Assembly (NCBI GenBank): GCA_030686995.1
Contig: CM060684.1
Span: forward strand, 10,293,897 to 10,357,896
DNA: 64,000 bases
Reading direction: 5' to 3'
From: Artemisia argyi
Taxonomy: Eukaryota > Streptophyta > Magnoliopsida > Asterales > Asteraceae
Shown: piece by piece, positions 48,745-56,877 of the stretch
Layout: every line of letters begins with the position of its first letter
How positions within the stretch are numbered: position 1 is the first letter of the stretch
The notes under the pieces: generated by a model
Database searches by the model: none
Told to the model about the DNA's origin: nothing
The model's input: only the letters and a program-made list of their open reading frames with translations
Position numbers and translations under genes: made by a program

Positions 48745-49140
48745 AGAAACAACATACTGTCTTGGGCTCTCGACTGTGGTCTCGGGCACGGGCTGTGACC
48801 TCCGGTTGTGGTCTCGGGCTCTCGACTGTGGTCTTGGGCTCGGGCTATAATAAAAGAGAGCAATGTTTTATATCAAAAGTTTCAAAACTTGGTCTCGGCT
48901 GTTGTCGTCGACATGTCGTCGGGATACCAAAAGTTAATAAAAAAAATAAAACGAGTTACATTACCTGCTGTCTTGGTTGTCTCGGCTCTCACCCTCGGCT
49001 CTGCTACTGTATTAAAAAAAAATTATAACAAAAAGTAACAACAATTCTATTAACAAAACTAAATAACAATTTTATTAACAATTTTTTATAACAATTTTTA
49101 ATAACAATTAAAAAAAATTACCTGTGGTGCTCAGTGGGAA
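48745..49140 (-). other. Possible spliced 5' leader exons of TnpD
   Basis: On the minus strand, GC-rich blocks at about 49138-49122, 49006-48966 and 48846-48758 are each bounded by CAG|GT-type donors and AG acceptors within AT-rich surroundings. They are low-complexity (GAGCCCGAGACCACAG-like repeats) and lie between 49493, the internal subterminal cluster, and the TnpD start. They may be untranslated exons. Confidence 0.3.
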
Positions 49141-49480
49141 AAAAGGAGAAGAAAGAAGAAGGAAAGAATTAAACAAATGAGGGGTTGAGGAAAGAATTAA
49201 ACATGGGAATAGGAGGAGGAGGAGGTGCACAGTGGTGCTCGTGTGGTGGAGCTGTGGTGGTGTTGTTGGGGTGGAGCTGTGGTGGTGTTGTTGGGGTGGA
49301 GCTGTGGTGGTGGTGTTGGTATAATGTGGTGGTGTTAGGGTGGAGGAATGGTTGTGTGGTCGTATAATAGCCGGAGGAGTGGTGGAGGTGGTGTGGTGGT
49401 GGTATAATCGCCGGTGCGATGGTTTAATTTTTTGGGTATTGCGTTTTGTGAGAAATAATTGACCAGATCTGGTTTTGTAT
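49141..49480. other. GGTGGT-rich low-complexity DNA
   Basis: GGTGGTGTTG-type repeats dominate 49205-49410. The Gly/Trp/Val-rich frame here reflects composition, not a gene. Confidence 0.6.
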
Positions 49481-49492
49481 AGTTTTTTATCC

Positions 49493-49657
49493 CCGTCGAC
49501 ATGTCGACGGGAATATAAACGAAATTTTTTATGTTATTACTAATACCGTCGACATGTCGACGGTAATATCATTCTATTTTGTCGTTTGCGTTTTGGCGGG
49601 GCGTATAAAATTTTCACGAAATTTTTGGCGGTTTTATTCCCGTCGACATGTCGACGG
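49493..49657. repeat. Internal subterminal repeat cluster of the CACTA element
   Basis: Three perfect copies of CCGTCGACATGTCGACGG (starts 49493, 49546, 49640), 3.4 kb from the right end. They lie between the transposase genes and the cargo segment. A strongly AT-rich tract follows to 49990. Confidence 0.9.
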
Positions 49658-49996
49658 GAAAATAGCTTTTATTAAAAAAAAATTATAATAAATACTTTTA
49701 TAAAATTACTTTATTATAAATACTTTTATAAAATTACTTTAATATAATTAAAAAAAATTATTTATTATAAATACTTTTATAAAATATTAAAAAATAAGTT
49801 TTATAAAATTAATAAACTAAATTAATTATATAATTGAAAAAAATTATTTATTATAAATACTTTTATAAAATTAAAAAAATATATAAATTTAAAATTAATT
49901 ACTTATATTATAATTAAAAAAAATCATTTATTAAAATATAAAATAAAATAATTAAAATATCACAAAATACTAAATCCCAACCATTATAAAATTAAT

Positions 49997-50859
49997 AAAC
50001 GAACGAGTCGAGATGCTATGGTTATACATGAGATGTTAAACGAACGAGTCGAGATGCAATGGTTATACATGATATGTAAAACGAACGAGTCGAGATGCAA
50101 TAATTAAACATGCGATGTTAAAACGAACGAGTCGAGATGCTACGGTTATATATGACATGTTAAACGAACGAGTCGAGATGCAATGGTTATACATGAGATG
50201 TTAAACGAACGAGTCGAGATGCAATGGTTATACATGAGATGTTAAACGAACGAGTCGAGATGCAATGGTTATACATGAGATGTTAAACGAACGAGTCGAG
50301 ATGCTATGGTTATACATGAGATGTTAAACGAACGAGTCGAGATGCTATGGTTATACATGATATGTAAAACGAACGAGTCGAGATGCAATGGTTAAACATG
50401 CGATGTTAAAACGAACGAGTCGAGATGCTATGGTTATATATGAGATGTTAAACGAACGAGTCGAGATGCAATGGTTATACATGAGATGTTAAACGAACGA
50501 GTCGAGATGCAATGGTTATACATGAGATGTTAAACGAACGAGTCGAGATGCTATGGTTATACATGAGATGTTAAACGAACGAGTCGAGATGCTATGGTTA
50601 TACATGAGATGTTAAACGAACGAGTCGAGATGCTATGGTTATACATGAGATGTTAAACGAACGAGTCGAGATGCAATGGTTATACATGATATGTAAAACG
50701 AACGAGTCGAGATGCAATAGTTAAACATGCGATGTTAAAATGAACGAGTCGAGATGCTATGGTTATATATGAGATGTTAAACGAACGAGTCGAGATGCAA
50801 TGGTTATACATGAGATGTTAAACGAACGAGTCGAGATGCTATGGTTATACATGATATGT
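49997..50859. repeat. 41-bp minisatellite, 21 copies, with higher-order structure
   Basis: Twenty-one head-to-tail units built on ACGAACGAGTCGAGATGC followed by a variable (A/T)ATGGTTATACATGAGATG half. A three-unit motif recurs as units 2-4, 9-11 and 17-19: a GATATGTAAA unit, a GTTAAACATGCGATG unit, then a TTATATATG unit. A fourth begins at unit 21. The CGAACGAGTCGAG half is nearly invariant. Confidence 0.93.
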
Positions 50860-51105
50860 CTCATCTCACTATATATCTCTCTCTACCTAACACCTTATCC
50901 TCACAATATAAACACACACACACACACACATACTCATCTCATTATATCTCTCTCTAGCAGTTTCTGTTTTCTGGCGACACCAGCATTTTCCGGCCGCCGG
51001 AATCTTTTTCTGGCCACCACCTTTTATCACCTCAACTTGTAGATCGGGCCACACCGGTCACGATTCAACCACTCAACCTCACAACCACAAACATACACTG
51101 TTATC

Positions 51106-51634
51106 ATGGTGAAGAAGATGGGAGAATTTGAAGCTTTTCCTTGTCCTTGTGAACGAGGAGACGTGGTTCTGCGAGAATCGTGTAAATCTTACTCCCGTGG
51201 CAAACTATACTATGCGTGTCCTTTCTCGCAGGTGAACAATTACATATTTTTTCTTTAAATAATTTGGTTAGTTGTTAATAATAATAGTTTTTACTCTTTA
51301 ACAGCCTGGGACAGACGACCATGGATGTAATTTTTTTTTATGGAAGGAGGAACGACTCGCCAAAATGATGATCGGTTCTCTGGGAGCTTCAACATCAAGC
51401 GGTTCTGGATCTACTCCAAAAAGGTGCTCAAACTGTCATGAAAAAAATCTTAGAATAAACTTGCTGGAGGCACAAAAACAGGTGTTGGAGGCACAAAAAC
51501 AGGTGTTAGAGACAAAATTAAGGGTGCTGGAGGCAAAACTTGACATGGCAACGTATCCCAACCACGACCACGCATGTCAGTCGGATGCAATACTCCGTGA
51601 CCTTGTAGGTGACATGGATAAATTTCATATGTAG
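51106..51634 (+). CDS. GRF-type zinc-finger protein carried by the CACTA element
   Basis: Two exons, 51106-51231 and 51305-51634, joined across a 73-bp intron (CAG|GTGAAC...TTAACAG|CCT), giving about 151 residues. The N-terminus is a GRF zinc finger: CPCERGDVVLRESCKSYSRG, KLYYACPF and DHGCNFFLWKEE, with the CxC...CP...CxFFxW pattern known from topoisomerase 3, NEIL3 and APE2, where it binds single-stranded DNA. After it come a Ser/Gly linker, a Cys-rich CSNCHEKN, and a heptad-like repeat (LLEAQKQVLEAQKQVLETK), probably a coiled coil. A (CA)n tract and TATA-like AATATAAA lie upstream (about 50900). It has no role in standard CACTA transposition and may be captured cargo or an accessory factor. 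Confidence 0.8.
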
Positions 51635-51639
51635 TACTG

Positions 51640-51740
51640 TTATCGTTGTTGTTGTTGTTGTTGTTGTTTGTTGTTGTTGTTGATGTTCTTGATGTTTAAT
51701 AAAATGTTGTTGTTGTTTAATAAAATGTTGTTGTTGTGGA
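51640..51740. repeat. (TTG)n-rich tract in the GRF gene 3' flank
   Basis: Interrupted TTG/GTT repeats between the two convergent cargo genes. From 51830 to 52010 an ACAACTCGACAACCAAAC-like low-complexity stretch forms the other gene's 3' flank. Confidence 0.8.
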
Positions 51741-51945
51741 GCAATAATTAGAACTGAAGGAGCAATAATTATCAAACACAAAGGCAAACTGTTTATTTAA
51801 AACAAGCAAGAGTTCTTAACCACATGCATTTTCATACAGACTCGAACTAAACAACTCGACAACCAAACTAAACAACTAAACAACTCAACAACCAAAGGAA
51901 ACAACTCAAACTTAACAACTCGACAACCAAACGAAATAACTCAAA

Positions 51946-52434
51946 CTAAACAACTCGACAACCAAACGAAACAACTCGACAACTAAAACAACATATCAAA
52001 CGAAACAACCCGTTTATTTTTTTTTTGCGGCTACTTCCCGCTTTACTCGAACTCGCACCATCTTTTCCCTTCCTTGCTCTCATTTCCTTTATATGTGCAA
52101 ACGTAGCTTCAAGATTTGTGATCCTATTTCCCAGATTATCAAGTTTTGTTTCCAACGTACTTTCAGCTTCGTCGTCACCTCCAACAGCAAGAACTTGAGC
52201 TTCAGCAGCAGCTTGAGCTTCAACAGCATCTAGCTCGTCCATGTACTCTTTGTAGTACGGCTTTTTCCTACACCATTCGATAATCTTGTCTCTCATCCAC
52301 GGTTCAGCATCCTTAAAATCACCATATTCCTCATAAACTGCATGACCAAAAGTTAACATAACTTCATTAAAGAGGAGCTCGTGTGACAAGATTTTTGAGT
52401 ACTCCTCTTCAACTGTGCAACCACGCCAAGTCAT
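51946..52434 (-). CDS. Unrecognised coding gene of the CACTA cargo segment
   Basis: About 162 residues from the ATG at 52434 (MTWRGCTVEEEYSKIL). I chose this start because the open frame upstream is A/T-rich and runs into a subterminal repeat. The first 70 residues are well-formed and acidic/aromatic (LLFNEVMLTFGHAVYEEYGD, AEPWMRDKIIEWCRKKPYYK). An Ala/Glu-rich stretch, a predicted coiled coil (TLETKLDNLGNRITNLEATF) and a basic tail (RARKGKDGASSSKAGSSRKK) follow. No intron is needed. I recognise no named domain. Similar proteins probably accompany related CACTA copies, judging by the intact frame between terminal repeats. It is convergent with the GRF gene, 311 bp apart. Confidence 0.6.
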   Translation of the reverse strand: MTWRGCTVEEEYSKILSHELLFNEVMLTFGHAVYEEYGDFKDAEPWMRDKIIEWCRKKPYYKEYMDELDAVEAQAAAEAQVLAVGGDDEAESTLETKLDNLGNRITNLEATFAHIKEMRARKGKDGASSSKAGSSRKKKINGLFRLICCFSCRVVSFGCRVV

Positions 52435-52584
52435 GTGTGTCTTGTAAAAATTGACGATTGAATTATTTGTGAGATGTGTAAAATGAGACGGAAATAATTT
52501 TGTGAGAATGTATATATTGGTAAAAAAATGAGACGGGAATGTATTTGAGAGGATATATATAGCCTGATTTTTGAAGATATATTC

Positions 52585-52972
52585 CCGTCGACATGTCGAC
52601 GGGAACAAGAAAGCGGGAAAATATCCCGCCCAATATTTTACCCATTTATTAAAAACGTTTATAATTAGTAATATACTCCCGTCGACATGTCGACGGGACT
52701 CTTAAACATAATAATTATTATGCTTAATCACACGTTAACTACGAGATAAAACGTTATTAATATATTCCCGTCGACATGTCGACGGTAATATATTAGCGGG
52801 TAAATTTCGCGCCCAACTTTGGTGAATTATTGAGGCTAAAAAAATATTCTAAAATGGTCCAGTCGACATGTCGACGGGAAAATACGATTATGAAAAATTC
52901 AACGCAGCTGGGCTCGGTCAAGCGTTTTTTTTTGTCGTTTTGTGCCTTATGCCGTCGACATAATGTCGACGG
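52585..52972. repeat. Right subterminal repeat cluster of the CACTA element
   Basis: Copies of the 18-bp palindrome start at 52585, 52679, 52768, 52860 (one change) and 52952 (centre lengthened by three bases). They lie within 430 bp of the right end. Confidence 0.9.
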
Positions 52973-53010
52973 GAAAACCCTCGACGCCTGTTCTCCTGAT
53001 CCTTGTAGTG

Positions 53011-53477
53011 TAAACCGATGCTGATTGGGCAAGTTGCCCAGTAACCCGACGATCAATTTTTGCGTATTGTGTTTTTCTTGGAGATAATCTATAGTCATGG
53101 TCTGCTAAACGACAAGTTACTTTATCTCGTTCTAGTGCAGAGGTAGGATATTGGGGTGTTGCTAATGTTGTTGCTGAGCATGTATACGAAATCTCTTACT
53201 TGAATTTCATGCTCCACTTTTTACTGCTACATTGGTTTACTACGATAATGTGAGTATTGTTTATCTTTTTACTAACCCGGTGCAACATCACCACACAAAG
53301 CACATTGAGATAGATATACACTTTGTCCGTGACTTGTTGCTTCAGGTCAAGTTCGTGTGTTACATGTACCTTCCCGTTTTCAGTATGCTGATAGTTTCAC
53401 CAAAGGTCCCCCAGCTGTGTTATTCATTGAGTTTAGAGCCAGTTTGAAAGTTCGAAGACCTCCCGTTCCAACTGCGC
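53011..53477 (+). pseudogene. Copia RNase H fragment, right piece
   Basis: Reads TDADWASCPVTRRSIF, SWSAKRQVTLSRSSAEVGYW, GVANVVAEHVY, YYDNVSIVYLFTNPVQHHHT, KHIEIDIHFVRDLL and finally RRPPVPTA. This is RNase H and the polyprotein C-terminus, with several stops and frameshifts. It is the continuation of 40979-41014, split by the CACTA element. The rest of the Copia element is absent. Confidence 0.85.
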
Positions 53478-53501
53478 GGGGGGGGGGGGGGGGGGGGGGG
53501 G
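53478..53501. repeat. (G)24 tract
   Basis: Twenty-four consecutive G at the very end of the Copia fragment, directly before a 24-bp inverted repeat partner (53502-53525). Confidence 0.9.
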
Positions 53502-53697
53502 ATTAGCCTAGTTATTATTATGCATGGCCCACTTATATGGGTTTATTTGTTATTAGTGGACTGAGCCATATTGCTTATCTTATAGTGCAAGATCTGCTTA
53601 TCTTATGGTGCAAGATCTGTAATCTATTTATATTGATTCAGTAATAAGATGACATTATGGGGAATTAACCTAATCTATCATTACTAACTAACTGTCA
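53502..53697. repeat. Repeat flanking the Copia fragment, shared with 40483-40977
   Basis: 53516-53680 matches 40490-40955 (minus the Mutator MITE) in direct orientation, for example TTATGCATGGCCCACTTATA and ATAAGATGACATTATGGGGA. In addition 53502-53525 is the exact inverted complement of 40954-40977. Confidence 0.8.
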
Positions 53698-53709
53698 AGT
53701 ATCTTTCAG

Positions 53710-53841
53710 ATATTGCACTACATATAGTGAAAGGGTATCGAGACCTTGGTAGGAGGAGCAGAGTACTCGGAGTTCTGGCACGAAAGCCTGAAGCATTTTC
53801 TGAAACAGAATCTAGCTTCATTAAAGAGACTATCTATTCAG
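53710..53841 (+). CDS. Ankyrin-repeat/PGG gene, exon after the giant intron
   Basis: 132 bp, acceptor TTTCAG at 53709 and donor GTAAAAATC at 53842. Spliced to 39342 it reads DMF|DIALHIVKGYRDLGRR, then SRVLGVLARKPEAFSETESS and FIKETIYS. The VLxxLARKP motif is typical of the link before the second half of ACD6/ITN1-like proteins. The phase (1 in, 1 out) is kept at both ends, strong evidence that exons 14 kb apart belong together. Confidence 0.88.
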
Positions 53842-55128
53842 GTAAAAATCTCATGTGATGCTTCTTTGTTCATACTTTATTGCTAAGAGTAGTGCTAGGT
53901 GTACTAAGTTAAAAGTGCCATCACGTTAGCTTTAACCATATATCTGTAACACACTCTCTTAAAGAATATACTCCCCAACTATAACATATTGTTAGCGCCA
54001 GCGGATCCTTGTTTTTTGTTTTTTTGATTTTTGTGTGTTTTTTCATTTTTTATTTTTTCTTTTATTTTTTGTCTTTTACAATTTCTTCGAAACATTTGCA
54101 TTTCATTTCTTACATTTAAACCAAGTTTTATACATCTTAGGGACTAAAAATGTAAAAAAAATAACTTAAATACGAACTTTGTAAACATAACAAGGACTAA
54201 AGGTGTACGAAAAACACTCTCAAGGACTACAATGTAAACTTATACTACATCCGTCTCATATTTATAGTCCATCTTTCCTTTTTCGGATGTCCTAAAATAG
54301 TTGTCCATTTCCATAAATAGATAGGAATATAGATCAAGTTTACTATATTACCCTCATTTGATGTTATTATTATAAACTTTAAAAAAGTTATAAATTAATT
54401 GGTTAAGGATAAAACTGTCTTTATGCAAAAAAATAAGAAAGAGAAAGTTGTAATGATGATGTTTTTCTTAAAATGTGTGTTTTTTATCTGTGAACAATAT
54501 TTTTTTGACGGAGGTAGTACTACATTAGAACAAGGTTTAAAGTGAAAATTTTAAAAGAATATCCATCTTCTTATTCCTTTCTTTGGCACCAAAAACCTCC
54601 AACACAACAACAACAACAACAACAACAAAAAAAAAAACTCTAAAGAAAAAATCACAAAACTAACACAAATACAAACAAAAACACTAAAAAACTCAGTTAA
54701 AGATTAAAAGGAAAAATAAGAAAAAAAATGACCGTTATCTGGATGGAGAGAGGCGCGCCTATAGCGCCACCTCTTGTGCACTATGGCAGCACCATAGGTG
54801 CAAATTTGGCCCTACAGTGAGCGGATAATCGCCTGAAAATTTGGCCCTACAACGAGCGGATAATATTCTGCACCGTGTGAATTATTAAAATGAGTTGATA
54901 ATAGGTTTTTAGCATTGAAATTTCAAGAATGGATTATGAATAACTCACTATTCATCAAACCAGCTTGAACACCATCAACTTTTCCATCTCGAGAACTGTT
55001 TCCAGCCTCAACAACATTCAACGATCCTATATATAAGATCTTTGCCATCAGCTTGCCAATTTAAAGATCCCTTTTCATTTATAAGTTTTTTCAGTTTGGA
55101 CCTCTTAATTTCTGGTTGTTTCTTTCAG
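53842..55128 (+). other. Intron of the ankyrin/PGG gene
   Basis: 1.29 kb. It contains the Stowaway-like MITE, an (AAC)n tract at about 54602-54630 and a GC-rich patch at 54745-54870 with a duplicated AATTTGGCCCTACA(G/A)(T/C)GAGCGGATAAT. No coding. Confidence 0.75.
54245..54517. mobile_element. Stowaway-like (Tc1/Mariner) MITE
   Basis: The ends CTACATCCGTC and (complement) CTACCTCCGTC match the Stowaway consensus, flanked by TA (54243-54244 and 54518-54519). 273 bp, non-coding. Confidence 0.85.
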
Positions 55129-55973
55129 TTTCCAAATCAATCGGTTTAAAGGTGGGAACATCTGAAAAGGAAAATAAAGCAATGGTGTTACTGAGAATCC
55201 TCTGGGAAGATATTGAGAAACTACCAAAGAAGGATATCGATGATATACTCAGAGGGCCACCAGATGCAACTGGGTCAGGTCCCGGAAGGCTCGTTCAAAC
55301 TATACAACTCAATAAATTTATTGCCAAACATCTTGACAAACTTCAAGAGGATTCTCTAAAGACAATCAATGATCCAGAACAAGTTTCGAAACTAAAAGAC
55401 CTCATTTCTGAACATGTTGTGAATATGCATGTTGAAACACAGACCTTAATAGAGCAAGGCAGCAAGATAGCATCTGGTGAGGGAGATCAAACTCAGGAAA
55501 TACAAAATCACATTTCTGAACGTATTATGAAATTACATGATGATACTCAGAACTTAATAAATAAAGAAGCTGGAAATGAAGATCTAGCTCAGAAAGTACA
55601 GAAACTCATATCTGGCTATATTGAGGATATGCGTGCTGAAACCTATACAAGAAAGAAATATTCTTCTGGGGTACTGTTCGTTGCTGCAGAAATGGGTAAT
55701 ACTAACTTTTTAATTGAGCTGATCCGTCGATATCCTGATCTCATATGGAAGGTAAATGATAACAATCAAACTATATTTCACATTGCTATCAAACATCGTC
55801 ATGCCGGTATCTATACCCTATTGTACGAGATAGGCGCAATGAAGGATATGATAACTCCTATGAGAGATAGACAAGACAACAACATGTTGCATTTAGTTGG
55901 GAAGTTGACAGTAAATCAAAGGCAACTATCAGGAGTCGCTTTAGATATGCAACAAGAACTACTATGGTTTCAG
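55129..55973 (+). CDS. Ankyrin-repeat/PGG gene, central exon with helical repeats
   Basis: 845 bp, acceptor CTTTCAG (55128) and donor CAG|GTACAT (55974). It begins SVSKSIGLKVGTSEKENKAM, then LLRILWEDIEKLPKKDIDDI and LRGPP. An inserted segment of about 120 residues follows with three similar helical blocks: LISEHVVNMHVETQTLI, HISERIMKLHDDTQNLI and LISGYIEDMRAETYT. A second ankyrin block comes next (GVLFVAAEMGNTNFLIELIR, NNQTIFHIAIKHRHAGIYTL), and finally DNNMLHLVGKL and QQELLWFQ, the family signature before the PGG domain. No stop codons. Confidence 0.88.
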
Positions 55974-56241
55974 GTACATATAAAGATTCCACTATGAGCT
56001 TCTAGGATTATTTTAGTCTTACAGAACTCATCTCTTCTCTATCATAGCATTCATATAACCATAAATGATCTCGCCAACTTTCACAAAAAAGAAAGGAAGG
56101 GATTTACTCGGTTTGAGTCCGTGTGGGTGTGGACTCAAACCTCGCCGATTAGTCGGCCTAAATGTCAGACACCATGGTTACGGAAAAAGATATTGATAAT
56201 AATAAAATGCTTTATAACTATTCTAATTTGTTTCTGTGCAG

Positions 56242-56703
56242 GAAGTAGAGTCAATAATCCCTCCATCTTATAGGGATCGGAAGAACAGTGATGGTTTAAC
56301 ACCACATCAGTTATTCACAAACGAGCACAAAGATATGGTCACACAAGGAGAAAAAAGGATGAAAGAAATAGCTAGTCAATGTATGGTAGTAGCAGCGCTT
56401 GTTGCCACCATGGTATTTGCTACCGCTTTTACTGTTCCGGGAGGATATCATCAAGACAATGGTATCCCTTTCTTTCAACCGAAACCATCCTTTATTATTT
56501 TTGTTGTGGCGGATGCCATTTCTCTGTTCTCATCTTCAGCTTCAATCCTCTACATGTTCTTATCTGTCTTCACGTCTCGTTATGCCGAAGTTGATTTTTT
56601 GGAATCATTACCCAGAAACTTGATAGTCGGTATGTCATATCTTTTTCTGTCTATGACATCCATGATGGTCGCTTTTAGTGTCAGCTTTTTTGTACTTTAC
56701 TAG
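56242..56703 (+). CDS. Ankyrin-repeat/PGG gene, PGG/transmembrane exon
   Basis: Acceptor GTGCAG (56241). The frame reads EVESIIPPSYRDRKNSDGLT, then PHQLFTNEHKDMV and GEKRMKEIASQCMVVAALVA. TMVFATAFTVPGGYHQDNGI follows: the first membrane helix and the PGG motif. Two more hydrophobic segments are IFVVADAISLFSSSASILYM and VGMSYLFLSMTSMMVAFSVS. The family normally has four helices; only three precede the TAG at 56701-56703. The fourth is encoded just past the stop. Confidence 0.88.
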   Translation, partial: EVESIIPPSYRDRKNSDGLTPHQLFTNEHKDMVTQGEKRMKEIASQCMVVAALVATMVFATAFTVPGGYHQDNGIPFFQPKPSFIIFVVADAISLFSSSASILYMFLSVFTSRYAEVDFLESLPRNLIVGMSYLFLSMTSMMVAFSVSFFVLY

Positions 56704-56877
56704 AAGGAATTTTTATGGATTCCTATCCTTATCAGCGGATTTGCACTGATTCCATTCACCATATATGTTAAGGCGCAATACATTTTGTTTGTTGATATAA
56801 TTCGCTCAACATATCGTTCAAAGAATATCTTTAGGTCCAAGCAAAATGTACTTTACTATAAAAACCCCAGTGTCTGA
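56704..56877 (+). pseudogene. In-frame C-terminal remainder after a TAG stop
   Basis: Directly after TAG 56701-56703 the same frame stays open for 57 codons to TGA 56875-56877. It encodes KEFLWIPILISGFALIPFTI, then YVKAQYILFVDIIRSTYRSK and NIFRSKQNVLYY. This has the hydrophobic helix and basic tail expected at the end of this family. The likely event is a nonsense mutation. Confidence 0.8.

Larger units (their letters stand above)
41015..53010 (-). mobile_element. 11,996-bp CACTA (En/Spm-type) DNA transposon with cargo genes
   Basis: Ends CACTAGTACAAAACAGGC and (complement) CACTACAAGG...AACAGGCG, with 3-bp duplication TAA on both sides (41012-41014 and 53011-53013). It contains a TnpA/PTTA-type gene (41876-43874), a TnpD/TNP2 gene (44043-47615), a 41-bp minisatellite (49997-50859), a GRF zinc-finger gene (51106-51634) and a convergent unknown gene (51946-52434). 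An 18-bp palindromic subterminal repeat occurs in clusters at both ends and at 49493-49657. TnpD carries two in-frame stops. TnpA shows none, so the element could bind its ends but would need TnpD from another copy. Confidence 0.93.
39343..53709 (+). other. 14.4-kb intron of the ankyrin/PGG gene
   Basis: Donor GTAAGC (39343) and acceptor TTTCAG (to 53709) bound an intron whose removal rejoins DMF|DIALHIVKGY in frame (phase 1). Nearly all its length is nested mobile DNA: an 11,996-bp CACTA element, a Copia RNase H fragment, and a Mutator-type MITE. 39343-40525 holds no gene I can support; a Lys/Arg-rich frame at 40222-40455 is unrecognised. Confidence 0.8.

Noticed and set aside
49185..49367. 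Gly/Trp/Val-rich frame
   Set aside because: Product of GGTGGT low-complexity DNA.
49997..50859. Regular repeat array resembling a CRISPR
   Set aside because: The units are contiguous with no unique spacers and the context is a plant transposon, so it is a minisatellite.
52435..52608. Extension of the 51946-52434 gene upstream to a far ATG
   Set aside because: The extra 58 residues are AT-rich, lack structure, and begin inside a terminal palindrome. MTWRGC at 52434 is the better start.
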